Assembly: GCF_052044135.1 (NCBI RefSeq)
Contig: NZ_JBQDYF010000002.1
Coordinates: 264,979 to 328,978, forward strand
Length of the DNA: 64,000 nucleotides
Source of the DNA: Salinisphaera sp052044135
GTDB lineage: Bacteria; Pseudomonadota; Gammaproteobacteria; Nevskiales; Salinisphaeraceae
Direction of reading: 5' to 3'
In this document: one piece after another, positions 27,757 through 35,764 of the stretch
Position numbering within the stretch: the stretch's first letter is position 1
Layout: each line of letters opens with the position of its first letter
Position numbers and translations under genes: made by a program
The notes under the pieces: model-generated
The model's input: only the letters and a program-made list of their open reading frames with translations
What the model was told of the DNA's origin: nothing
Database searches by the model: none

Positions 27757-28992
27757 TCAACGGGGGGCATTTGGCGGCGAACTCGATCGGCGGCTTGTGC
27801 GTTGCGCGAAGCGGGCGGGGTCGCCGAACCATGCCAGAATGAAGGCGATCGCCAGAACGGCCGCGCCGATCGCGAAGGTTGGGCGATAACTGCTCATCAC
27901 CGTCGCAAGCCCGGACAGGCCGTAGCCGGCGATCGCCTGCGCCAAGGCGAACGCGGCGGTAGCACGTCCCCACAAGCGCTTGTGCTGGACGGGCCCGACC
28001 AGTTCGGCCAGCCGACCGGATGTGAGGGCGACGATGCTCGGGATGAGCGCGCCCACGAGGATCGATGACAGCGAGCGCGCCCCGATAGTGATCGCGAAAA
28101 ACGGCAAGCCTACGGCCAGGGATTTGATGATGAACCCCGTTGTGAGGCTGGCCCGCCAGCCGGCGCGGGGTACGATGTAACGCGTAACGACCGGCCCCAG
28201 CATGGCGCCCAGCCCGAACAACGCCCACTGAAGATTGGCGGGGCCCATGCCCAATCCGACTTCGCGGGCGAGATAGTCGACCCAGAACACGGTATGCGGC
28301 ACGAAGCCGATACCGTCGCAGGCATAGGCGGCGACGACGAGCGCCACGGCCCAGCGAATCGCCGGGTTCGAGGCCGGCGTGTGGGATTCGGTCCGATCGT
28401 TCGCCCCGGACTGAGCCGGAAGTCGATAAAGCGCCACGTCGCCCGCGGTGCCGGCGATGAGTGTCAGAGTGCCGAGCGTGACCCACGTGACCCACAGCCC
28501 GGCGTGTAGCAACGTCGGAATCACCAGGGCGGACGACAGCGCGCCCAGGCCGATCCCCATGAACATCAAAGAGCCCACGATCGGGCGTCGATCGGGATCG
28601 GTCCCGGCCAGGGCGATCGCGGGGCCGACCACCATCAGCCACGCGCCCGCCACACCCGAAAGCAGTCGCCAGAAAAAGAACCAACCAAAAGGCGCTGCGT
28701 GCACACAGGCTAGAAAACTCAGCGCCGCCAGCCCGAACGATGCCGCGAGCGTGGCGCGTGCACCGAAACGTTCTGAAACCGAGTGCGCCGTGACGGCGCC
28801 GATGAGATAGCCCAGCAGGTTGGCTGCACCCAGATAGACGGCGCCCGAGGTGGTGAACCAGTGAGCGGCCACGACCGCCGGGATGAGCGCCGTGTAGGCG
28901 AAGCGGGTCAAGCCGATGCCGACCAGCGTAGACGTCAGGCCCACGGCGATCGCCGGAACAGGCGAGCGCTTCCTGGAGGTCATTGCCGTCAT
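27757..28992 (-). CDS. MFS transporter, YbfB/YjiJ family
   Basis: A 411-aa inner-membrane protein with 12 predicted helices. The start VGIGLTRFAYTALIPAVV, then YLGAANLLGYLIGA and the loop SERFGARATL are characteristic of the YbfB/YjiJ group of MFS permeases. The gene is divergent from a LysR regulator across a gap carrying an inverted repeat, and is followed by the PNPOx-family gene. Regulator, transporter and flavoprotein probably form one response unit. Substrate unknown. Confidence 0.87.
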   Translation of the reverse strand: MTAMTSRKRSPVPAIAVGLTSTLVGIGLTRFAYTALIPAVVAAHWFTTSGAVYLGAANLLGYLIGAVTAHSVSERFGARATLAASFGLAALSFLACVHAAPFGWFFFWRLLSGVAGAWLMVVGPAIALAGTDPDRRPIVGSLMFMGIGLGALSSALVIPTLLHAGLWVTWVTLGTLTLIAGTAGDVALYRLPAQSGANDRTESHTPASNPAIRWAVALVVAAYACDGIGFVPHTVFWVDYLAREVGLGMGPANLQWALFGLGAMLGPVVTRYIVPRAGWRASLTTGFIIKSLAVGLPFFAITIGARSLSSILVGALIPSIVALTSGRLAELVGPVQHKRLWGRATAAFALAQAIAGYGLSGLATVMSSYRPTFAIGAAVLAIAFILAWFGDPARFAQRTSRRSSSPPNAPR

Positions 28993-29051
28993 GGACTCGT
29001 GCCGTTGCGGTCGTAGGCTGAGCCCGGAAGATAAGCGACGCGTTATTTCAT

Positions 29052-29089
29052 TGAAAACGATTTATATCGATAATGCGTATCGTTTTTCA
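29052..29089. promoter_or_regulatory. Candidate LysR operator / promoter
   Basis: TGAAAACGAT and ATCGTTTTTCA form an inverted repeat (one extra T in the right arm) around an AT-rich centre, between the divergent MFS and LysR genes. It ends 19 bp upstream of the LysR start. Its position and symmetry suit a LysR binding site overlapping promoters. Confidence 0.6.
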
Positions 29090-29108
29090 TGATGGCAGGG
29101 CGGTGCCC

Positions 29109-29975
29109 ATGCAGATCCATTCGCTACGCTTGTTTGTCGCCGTGGCCGATAACGCCAGCTTCAGTGCTGCAGCTAAGCAGATGCATACGGTCCAATCCAA
29201 CGTGACCGCCCATATCAAGAAGCTGGAAACCGAGCTGGGCGTGACATTGTTCGAGCGGCACGGTCATATTCATCTCACCCCGGCCGGCCATACCTTGATC
29301 ACGCATGCCCGCCGGACCCTCACCGCGCACGACAACGCCCGGGCCGTCTTTCAGGACGCCGGGGCGCCGCGCGGTATATTGCGTATCGGCTCGATGGAAA
29401 GCACGGCCGCGGTACGGCTGCCGGATCTGCTTGCCGCGTACCACGAACAGTATCCCCGCATCGATCTCCAGGTGATGACGGGCACCACCACCGATATCGT
29501 CGCGCAGCTTCTGGACGGGACGATCGACTGCGCTCTCGTCGCGGGTTCGGTGCCCCATTCGAGCCTGTATGCGATCGAGGCTTTTCAGGAGTCACTCGTG
29601 CTGGTCGCCGACGACCCGATCAAGGCCATGCCCGGTAGCGACCAGCTTCTGGAAACGCCGTTTCTGGCATTCAAGCAGGGTTGTCATTACCGGCATCGCA
29701 TTGAGCGCCTGTTGGCTCGTCAGGGCATCGCCGGCGGACGGGTGTTCGAGTTCGGTTCGATCGACGCCATTCTGGGATGTGTCGCGGCGGGGATGGGCTA
29801 TGCGTTATTGCCGAAAGCGGTCGTCGACGCACAGCAGTCCCGGTTTGCGATCCATTATCTGGATTTGCCCGACGATATCGGCCATGTCGCAACCTGGTTC
29901 GCAGCCACGGAAGTCGCCGGCTGGTCGCCGGCGCTGGTGGCGTTCGAGCGGATGGTTCAGGCGCGCGCCAAGTGA
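29109..29975 (+). CDS. LysR-type transcriptional regulator
   Basis: A 288-aa regulator with N-terminal helix-turn-helix (FVAVADNASFSAAAKQMH then VQSNVTAHIKKLE) and a periplasmic-binding-type C-terminal domain (residues 90-288). ATG 29109 places the usual MQIHSLRLFVAV start; an in-frame ATG 12 codons earlier would add a non-family tail. It is divergent from the YbfB-type MFS gene and likely activates it in response to that transporter's substrate. Confidence 0.9.
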   Translation: MQIHSLRLFVAVADNASFSAAAKQMHTVQSNVTAHIKKLETELGVTLFERHGHIHLTPAGHTLITHARRTLTAHDNARAVFQDAGAPRGILRIGSMESTAAVRLPDLLAAYHEQYPRIDLQVMTGTTTDIVAQLLDGTIDCALVAGSVPHSSLYAIEAFQESLVLVADDPIKAMPGSDQLLETPFLAFKQGCHYRHRIERLLARQGIAGGRVFEFGSIDAILGCVAAGMGYALLPKAVVDAQQSRFAIHYLDLPDDIGHVATWFAATEVAGWSPALVAFERMVQARAK

Positions 29976-30087
29976 CCGGGGCGGGACGAGGGCCGGCTGT
30001 GCTGAAACAGCATGAGTCGGCGATTCCAGCCCGGCGGGCTTTCCCTGTCGCGTCCGCTATCCATCAAGCTGGAACAATGGGCTGATT

Positions 30088-31014
30088 TCAGATCGGGCTC
30101 AAATGCTCGACCATCTCGCGCGCCAGCACGGGCAGGGCGTCGAGGTCGCGGTAGGCGATGCGCAGTTCGCGGTGTGCCCAGGCGTCGGCAAGCTCGACGG
30201 TGCGCAGGCCGAGGGTGGCCACGTGTGTGCTCACCGCCCGGTCGGGCAGCACGCCGATACCCAGGCCACAGGCGATCATGCGGCAGATGCCTTCGAAGCT
30301 GCGCACCTGGACCCGCATGCGCAGCGGTTTGCCGGCGGCGCGCGCGGCATCGTGGATCAGTGCGTGCAACGAAGCATCGTGTTGCAGGCCGACGAAATCG
30401 TGTTCGATGGCCTGGCGAAGTTCGATCGGCCCGGCGCCCGCGAGGGCGTGTTCCGTGGGGGTGACCAGCACCAGCCGATCGCTGCGATAGGCCCGTGTCT
30501 GCAAGCCGTCGGCGCCGACGTGGGCCGCGTACACGCCAATGTCCGTGAGCCCGTCGCGCACAGCCTGAATCACCGCCAGCGAGACGCGTTCCTCGATATC
30601 GATGCGCACCTCGGGTCGGGCGCGGGTGAAGGCGGCCAGGTCCTCGGGCAGGAATTCGATGATCGCGGACGTGTTCGCGTGCATACGGACGTGCCCGCGC
30701 ACGCCGGCACTGTATTCAGACAGATCTGCGGTCAGTCGCTCCATCGATTCCAGCACGCTGCGCGCATGATGCAGCAGGGCGTCGCCGGCCGGGGTCAGCT
30801 CGACGCCGCGTGGGCGTCGATAGAGCAGCGGCGTATCGAGCTGGGCTTCGAGATCACTGATTCGCTTGCTGACCGCGGCCAACGCCATGTGCTCGCGTTC
30901 CGCTGCTGCGGTCAGGCGCCGCTCCCGCGCGATGGAAACGAACAGCCTCAGGGTGACGAGATCGATACGGGGCATGGGCATTGTCGAAGCGAGGGCAAAC
31001 GGCCGAGTGGCCAC
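30088..31014 (-). CDS. LysR-type transcriptional regulator
   Basis: A 308-aa regulator, slightly shorter if the ATG at 30981 is used (MPMPRIDLVTLRLFV), which looks more natural. The helix-turn-helix is at about 15-70 (RRLTAAAEREHMALAAVSKRI) with the RPRGVELTPAG hinge, then the effector domain. It is divergent from an aromatic-acid/sugar-type MFS permease, its probable target. It converges with the neighbouring LysR gene. Confidence 0.9.
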   Translation of the reverse strand: MATRPFALASTMPMPRIDLVTLRLFVSIARERRLTAAAEREHMALAAVSKRISDLEAQLDTPLLYRRPRGVELTPAGDALLHHARSVLESMERLTADLSEYSAGVRGHVRMHANTSAIIEFLPEDLAAFTRARPEVRIDIEERVSLAVIQAVRDGLTDIGVYAAHVGADGLQTRAYRSDRLVLVTPTEHALAGAGPIELRQAIEHDFVGLQHDASLHALIHDAARAAGKPLRMRVQVRSFEGICRMIACGLGIGVLPDRAVSTHVATLGLRTVELADAWAHRELRIAYRDLDALPVLAREMVEHLSPI

Positions 31015-31186
31015 GCCAGTGTAGCGGCTTCGCCATTCGCGAAGTCAGCCTTGCCGATTACTTGATTGTCTGCCGCCGTGACCTCGCGCATGCTCCAGAC
31101 GGGGCCGGGCCAGGCCCCCGGCCAGTGCCGAATTGAAGTAAAAATATAAATAAAAACAAACTTATAAGTAATCAGAGGAGATGTTG

Positions 31187-32512
31187 ATGAGCGCCATCAA
31201 ATGGCACGAGGGACTGACCGCCAAGCATGGGCAGGTGCTGCTCGCGAGCTTCATGGGCTGGGTTTTCGATGGCTACGAAACCTATGCGCTGATCGTCGTG
31301 CTGGGGCCGGCGCTGGGTGCGTTGCTGACCCCCGAACAAGCCGCCGCCCATTCGTTGTGGGCCGGCATCGCGGTCGGGGTGACCTTGTTCGGCTGGGGCG
31401 TCGGTGGGCTGATCGGCGGCGTGCTGGCCGACTATATCGGCCGCAAGCGGATGATGCTGATCTCCATGATTCTCTACGCGTTGTTTAGCGCCATCACCGC
31501 TTTCAGCCAGACGATCGGCGAGTTGATTGCGCTGCGTTTTCTGACCGGGTTGGCGCTCGGCAGCGAGTGGAGCACCGGCATTGCGTTGATCGCCGAGACC
31601 TGGCCGGAGCGGGCGCGCGCCAAGGGGGCGGGTTTTCTACAGTCCGGCTTTGGCTGGGGCGGGTTGCTCGCGGCGCTGGTCTGGCTCGTGCTGTCTTATC
31701 TGCAACCGCTGGGCGATGGTTCGTGGCGGCTGATGTTCGTCATCGGCGCGTTGCCCGCGCTGTTGTCGTTGTATGTCCGGCGTAATCTCGATGAATCCGA
31801 GCGCTGGCAGCAAGCCGTGGCGGAAAAACGATGGTCGACCACCGAGGCTGCGGTTGACCGTGCCAGCGCCGCCAGCGACAAGCGCCCCTTCACCTTGACC
31901 GAAATCTTCCGTCAGCCGGAAAGTCGCCGCCGGGTATTGCTGACCAGCGCGCTGTCGATGGTGACAATGGTGGGCTGGTACGGCGTGTCGACCTGGCTGC
32001 CCTCGCATACTGCGGTGCTGGCCAAGGCCCAGGGCTTGCCGGACCCGAGCAGTTGGGGCGCCTGGATCGGCACCCTGTACATGCTCGGCGCTATCGTGGC
32101 CTATCTGCTGTCGGGCTTTCTGATCGATGCCATCGGCCGACGCCCATTCCTCTGGCTGACCTATGCCGGCTCGCTGGTGATGGCGCCGATCACCTATGGG
32201 CTGACAACCACCGCGACCACCATGCAGATCGTGGCGCCGATCAACGGCTTCTTTACCCTGGGGCTGGCGTTTTCCTGGATGGCGATCTACCCGGCGGAGC
32301 TGTTCACATCCACGGTCCGGACCACCGCGGCCAGCTTCATCTTCAATGCCTCGCGACTGGTCGCCGGGTTCTTCCCGATCATCGCGGGCTCGATTATTGG
32401 CGGGCTCGGTGGCGTGGTCACGGCGGCGCTGATTATCAGCAGCGTCTACATCCTGGGTTTGATCCTGCCATGGTGGCTGCCCGAAACGCGCAACCGGGGG
32501 CTGCCCGGGTAA
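31187..32512 (+). CDS. MFS transporter, proton symporter type
   Basis: A 441-aa permease with 12 helices. The GWVFDGYETYALIVVLGP start and the loop ADYIGRKRMM are typical of the metabolite-proton symporter and aromatic-acid (AAHS) branches. Conserved SEWSTGIALIAETWPERARAKGAGFLQSGF in helices 4-5 supports this. AGAGGAG 7 nt upstream selects ATG 31187, not the ATG six bases earlier. The 40 bp before it are very AT-rich and hold the likely promoter. Probably controlled by the divergent LysR. Confidence 0.88.
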   Translation: MSAIKWHEGLTAKHGQVLLASFMGWVFDGYETYALIVVLGPALGALLTPEQAAAHSLWAGIAVGVTLFGWGVGGLIGGVLADYIGRKRMMLISMILYALFSAITAFSQTIGELIALRFLTGLALGSEWSTGIALIAETWPERARAKGAGFLQSGFGWGGLLAALVWLVLSYLQPLGDGSWRLMFVIGALPALLSLYVRRNLDESERWQQAVAEKRWSTTEAAVDRASAASDKRPFTLTEIFRQPESRRRVLLTSALSMVTMVGWYGVSTWLPSHTAVLAKAQGLPDPSSWGAWIGTLYMLGAIVAYLLSGFLIDAIGRRPFLWLTYAGSLVMAPITYGLTTTATTMQIVAPINGFFTLGLAFSWMAIYPAELFTSTVRTTAASFIFNASRLVAGFFPIIAGSIIGGLGGVVTAALIISSVYILGLILPWWLPETRNRGLPG

Positions 32513-32980
32513 GAGGCTATTCCAGTAGGGCGAGGCCGCATTGCGCCGCAAAGCCATGTCGGCCAAGGGGCAGGGGGCCCGTCGTAGTCGCCCTGCGGTC
32601 GCGCCCTGCAATGCCGGAGGGCGCGAGCTGGCGTCACTGGACAGCCCTATTTATCCGCAGATCAACATGGATTCATGCAGCTAAGAAAGGAAACCGTCGC
32701 TCGATCAGGTGCAAAATTCAGTCAAAAGATTGACAACGCGATTGTCCCCGCACCCGAAGCAGCAGTGACTTGACTTTCCTTCTTATTGACGCTCGTTCGA
32801 GGGCATTTGCGAAAAAAAGACGCGAGATCTCCGCAGATCGACGCAGATGTGCGCAGATCAAGAACGGCAGCATTCCGTGCGCGGCCGGTATATCGCAGAA
32901 GCGAGCGGCCTGCGCGGCTTTTCGTGCAAGTCCGCTCGACTGCTGGGTTGGCCCAGGCGTGTGACAGTACACCGTAAAAC
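32513..32980. other. Gene-free stretch with GCAGAT repeats
   Basis: No credible gene. Two short tracts resembling the 10-bp-period GCAGAT repeat lie at 32655-32680 and 32831-32862. The rest shows nothing I can name. Confidence 0.55.
32831..32862. repeat. Short GCAGAT-type tandem repeat
   Basis: Three GCAGAT units spaced 10 bp apart, similar to 20733-20762 and the weaker 32655-32680. Confidence 0.6.
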
Positions 32981-33460
32981 TCAGGTCGGCGCGCCCAGCT
33001 TTGACGCCCACATTGCCATGACGGTACGTATTGCCGGTGCTAGCGCTTTCTGCGTTCCGTTATCAAGCACGACAAATACTATTGCGGCCTCGCCAAAAGC
33101 ACCTTCGCCCAATGAAGTCTGGAATATTCCTGGCGAGCTTTTAATCTGCGCCGACGAGGAGACCTCGCGCACTGAGTTTTTCGGCACAGAGAGTTGGGCG
33201 TGTTTCGATGCATCTGCAATATCTTTGATTAAGGAGAAGTCAGGACATTCGGTAATCAGTTCTGCGTTGAGTCTGTCCAGTCGATCCCTCATAACCGTTC
33301 GATCCTCCCCCTTGTAACCAGCGAGAGCCAGATAATCGGCCATGTGGTAAAGAACGATAGCGGCTAGACGCCCACGGCGAGTGTTCCCGACGTCCGTGAG
33401 AAATTCGGTGACCGTTGGCTGGACGGTAGACGCGAAAAAGTCAGCTGCACGTGACGACAT
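32981..33460 (-). CDS. Protein of unknown function
   Basis: A 159-aa soluble, mostly helical protein from ATG 33460 (MSSRAADFFASTVQPTVTEF). Segments that look conserved are AAIVLYHMADYLAL, IKDIADASKHAQLS and IVFVVLDNGTQ. I do not recognise a named family. An upstream in-frame start would add 19 Arg-rich residues and is less likely. It sits in a gene-poor, repeat-bearing interval between an MFS gene and a C45 acyltransferase, and its base use is somewhat AT-richer than the core, suggesting acquisition. Confidence 0.65.
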   Translation of the reverse strand: MSSRAADFFASTVQPTVTEFLTDVGNTRRGRLAAIVLYHMADYLALAGYKGEDRTVMRDRLDRLNAELITECPDFSLIKDIADASKHAQLSVPKNSVREVSSSAQIKSSPGIFQTSLGEGAFGEAAIVFVVLDNGTQKALAPAIRTVMAMWASKLGAPT

Positions 33461-33485
33461 GGCATGTCTCCGGTTGCGGGCGCGA

Positions 33486-33620
33486 CGCCGATACACGCGG
33501 ATCGAAAAAGACAGCATTCCCGCGCGCGGCTGCTAAACCACCCAGCCGGCGTTTTTTGCCGTCAAATTTGGACGCGCCGAGCCGTGGTCGTCCATCCGCG
33601 CCCGTTTGCGTGTATCGGCG
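33486..33620. repeat. 13-bp inverted repeat around the gap between two unknown genes
   Basis: CGCCGATACACGC (33486-33498) and its exact complement GCGTGTATCGGCG (33608-33620) are 109 bp apart. They could be ends of a small mobile element or a regulatory pair; there is no further support. Confidence 0.45.
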
Positions 33621-33626
33621 GATGAG

Positions 33627-34052
33627 TCAAGAAAACCAGCCGCAGATTGTGGCTGGTTGGAAAGGGCAGCCTACCCCACGGCGCTCGGGCTGGCCGCCGT
33701 CCTGGCGCGCAATCGGAGCGGCCGGATCGTGGCGGGTGTCAGCGGTACGACGGTAACGTCGGACGCTGCGGTGCTGGGCCGGATACCAGCTGACCTTCAG
33801 CGCGAACGTATTACGAGCATGGCAGCGCTCCTCGACCGTGAAACCCCGTTCGCGAAAATGCTTGACGATGCGCTCGAGATCCTCGACTTCGATGTGCTTG
33901 CGTTCGGGAAACACGGTGGTATGACCGCGATTCTCCGACGATGCCTCGCGAATCGCGTCGTTGATCGAGGCAACGGCCTCGGCGGGGCCGTTGCTGCGGG
34001 TCTTCATGTTCTGTCGCGCCTGTTCGGCGTTGATCGTATCCTGAACTTGCAT
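33627..34052 (-). CDS. Small protein of unknown function
   Basis: A 141-aa open frame. The first 90 residues look like a real protein: NGPAEAVASINDAIREASSE, TTVFPERKHIEVEDLERIV, then RGFTVEERCHARNTFALKVSW. The last 50 residues are Arg/Pro/Gln-rich and may be a read-on after a frameshift, since a hairpin with a minus-strand T-rich tail (33636-33662) overlaps the end. I do not recognise the family. An AT-rich upstream region suggests its own promoter. Confidence 0.55.
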   Translation of the reverse strand: MQVQDTINAEQARQNMKTRSNGPAEAVASINDAIREASSENRGHTTVFPERKHIEVEDLERIVKHFRERGFTVEERCHARNTFALKVSWYPAQHRSVRRYRRTADTRHDPAAPIARQDGGQPERRGVGCPFQPATICGWFS

Positions 34053-34204
34053 GAAGGGCCTTCTTGTTTCGTGATCGCCGAACGTCGGTCAATTCCTGTC
34101 GAGTTTGAGTTTATTAATCCGAAATCAAAGAAGATGACGTAATAAGCTGTTTTCAAAGGATTCTCTGCCGATTGCCGCGGTGAGTATGCGGTCACATATG
34201 CGCG

Positions 34205-34247
34205 CTATTAACCCGAAAAATCATCTATTTTTGTGCCGGGTTAATAG
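34205..34247. promoter_or_regulatory. Nested inverted repeat upstream of the C45 gene
   Basis: Outer arms CTATTAACCCG/CGGGTTAATAG (11 bp, perfect) enclose inner arms AAAAAT/ATTTTT with a 5-nt loop. The element lies 105 bp upstream of the acyltransferase start and 150 bp from the divergent small gene. It may be an operator or a bidirectional terminator-like hairpin. Confidence 0.5.
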
Positions 34248-34352
34248 GTATCCGAAGCTCGCGTTACAATTAGCGAAAGTGCTGATTCAATTTGCTCGGT
34301 CGACCCGCCAGCGCTTAGATTGAAGGCGTCATCATCATCGTTGATTACTCGC

Positions 34353-35459
34353 ATGGATATTCCCGTACTCGAAGCCGCCGGCAGTGCTTCGGCCATCGGT
34401 CGCGCGCATGGCATGACGTATGCCGAGCCGATCCGGCGGTTCGCGGACGAGCGTGTCGAGCGGGCCGGTCAGGCACTCTGGGTGGGCAAGGACCGGCCGC
34501 GTGCGGACGTGCTGGCTCTGGCGGAAGAGTGCCTGGCGGCGCACGAGGCCTATTCGCCGCGATTGACCGCGGAACTACGGGCCATGGCGGATGCGGCCGG
34601 TTTGTTACCGGAAGAGATGCTGGTCGTCAGCGGCTTCACGGATTTCGTGGATACCGGCTTTGCGGCGTTCAGCGGCAGCCGACCGGTGCCGCACGCGGCC
34701 GATAACTGCACGGCGATGATCGTGCCTGGTGCCCGTAGCGCCACCGGGCAACCCCTGTTCGCCCAGACCTGGGACATGCACGAAACCGCGACCGAGCATG
34801 TGTTTGTGCTGCGCGGTACGCCCGACGATGCGCCGGCCTTCACCGTGTTCACCAGCCGCGGCTGCCTGGGCATGATCGGCATGAACGAGGCCGGCATCAC
34901 CATCGGCATCAATAACCTCTCCGGCAACGATGGGCGGGTCGGCGTCACCTGGAATTTCGTGGTCCGCGAAGTGCTGGCCCAGACCGATTTCGAGGCGGCC
35001 GCCGCGCGTCTGGCCGACGCCGAGCTGGCCGGCGCCCACAATTATCTGCTGGTGGGGCCGGACGGCCAGGGGATGAACGTCGAGGCCACGGCCACCCGGC
35101 GCGAGATCACACCGCTGGCCGACGACGTGATCGTGCATACCAATCATTGTCTGGCCGATGCCACGCGGGAAGCCGAGCGCCCGCGGCTACCCGAGGCACA
35201 GGCCCACAGCGAGAAACGGCTGGCCCGCGCCCGGGCATTGCTGGCCGAGCCCGGCCCGATCGATGTCGCGCGTCTGGCAACCGTCACCCGGGACACGCAG
35301 GCGATCTGTTACCCGCCCACGCCAGTCACCCGGATGACGACCTGCGGCGCGGTTGTGGCCGATCCGGCGGCCCGCCGGCTCTGGGCACTGCGCGGACGGC
35401 CCAGCGAACAGCACTACACGGTGTTCGATGTCGCCGGCGTCACCGCACCCCAGGCGTAA
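34353..35459 (+). CDS. C45 family acyltransferase/peptidase
   Basis: A roughly 368-aa N-terminal-nucleophile hydrolase of the acyl-CoA:6-aminopenicillanate acyltransferase-like (C45) family. The probable self-cleavage nucleophile is Cys119 in ADNCTAMIVPG, followed by the QTWDMHE and NEAGITIGINNLS motifs typical of the family. Members hydrolyse or transfer acyl-amide groups; the natural substrate in proteobacteria is mostly unknown. ATG 34353 lacks a clear ribosome site, and a TTG 33 bp upstream is an alternative. It is followed by a 305-bp gap, so probably monocistronic. Confidence 0.85.
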   Translation: MDIPVLEAAGSASAIGRAHGMTYAEPIRRFADERVERAGQALWVGKDRPRADVLALAEECLAAHEAYSPRLTAELRAMADAAGLLPEEMLVVSGFTDFVDTGFAAFSGSRPVPHAADNCTAMIVPGARSATGQPLFAQTWDMHETATEHVFVLRGTPDDAPAFTVFTSRGCLGMIGMNEAGITIGINNLSGNDGRVGVTWNFVVREVLAQTDFEAAAARLADAELAGAHNYLLVGPDGQGMNVEATATRREITPLADDVIVHTNHCLADATREAERPRLPEAQAHSEKRLARARALLAEPGPIDVARLATVTRDTQAICYPPTPVTRMTTCGAVVADPAARRLWALRGRPSEQHYTVFDVAGVTAPQA

Positions 35460-35764
35460 GCGCCTATTGGAGCAGGGGCCAAGTCCACACTCGGCCGGGC
35501 GCGCCCACGAAGCCTGCTACCAGCGGGAACCTGCGGTGGCGCGGCCCGGTCGCGGCCGATACGCCCGCACGAACGTGCGTCGTTGTCGGGCCACGATATT
35601 GCATACTGCACGCATTCGGTGCGCCCGTCGTGCCACGAAGGCCGGCCGACCGGTCATGCCGCTGGCTCGGGCGATGGCGCGTTTCTTGCGCGCCCGGGCG
35701 TGAAACAGGGGGCGCCGCGGGTTGCGGCTCTCGCGGGTGATTCGAATAACAAACGAGGGATTCC
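35460..35764. other. Gap between C45 gene and tricorn-like protease
   Basis: No credible gene. The last 30 bp contain the GAGGG ribosome site for the protease gene; promoter elements could not be picked out. Confidence 0.5.

Noticed and set aside
33606..34142. 178-codon + strand frame over the small unknown gene
   Set aside because: It mirrors the minus-strand frame; the minus-strand protein has a better start and a more natural sequence in its first two thirds.
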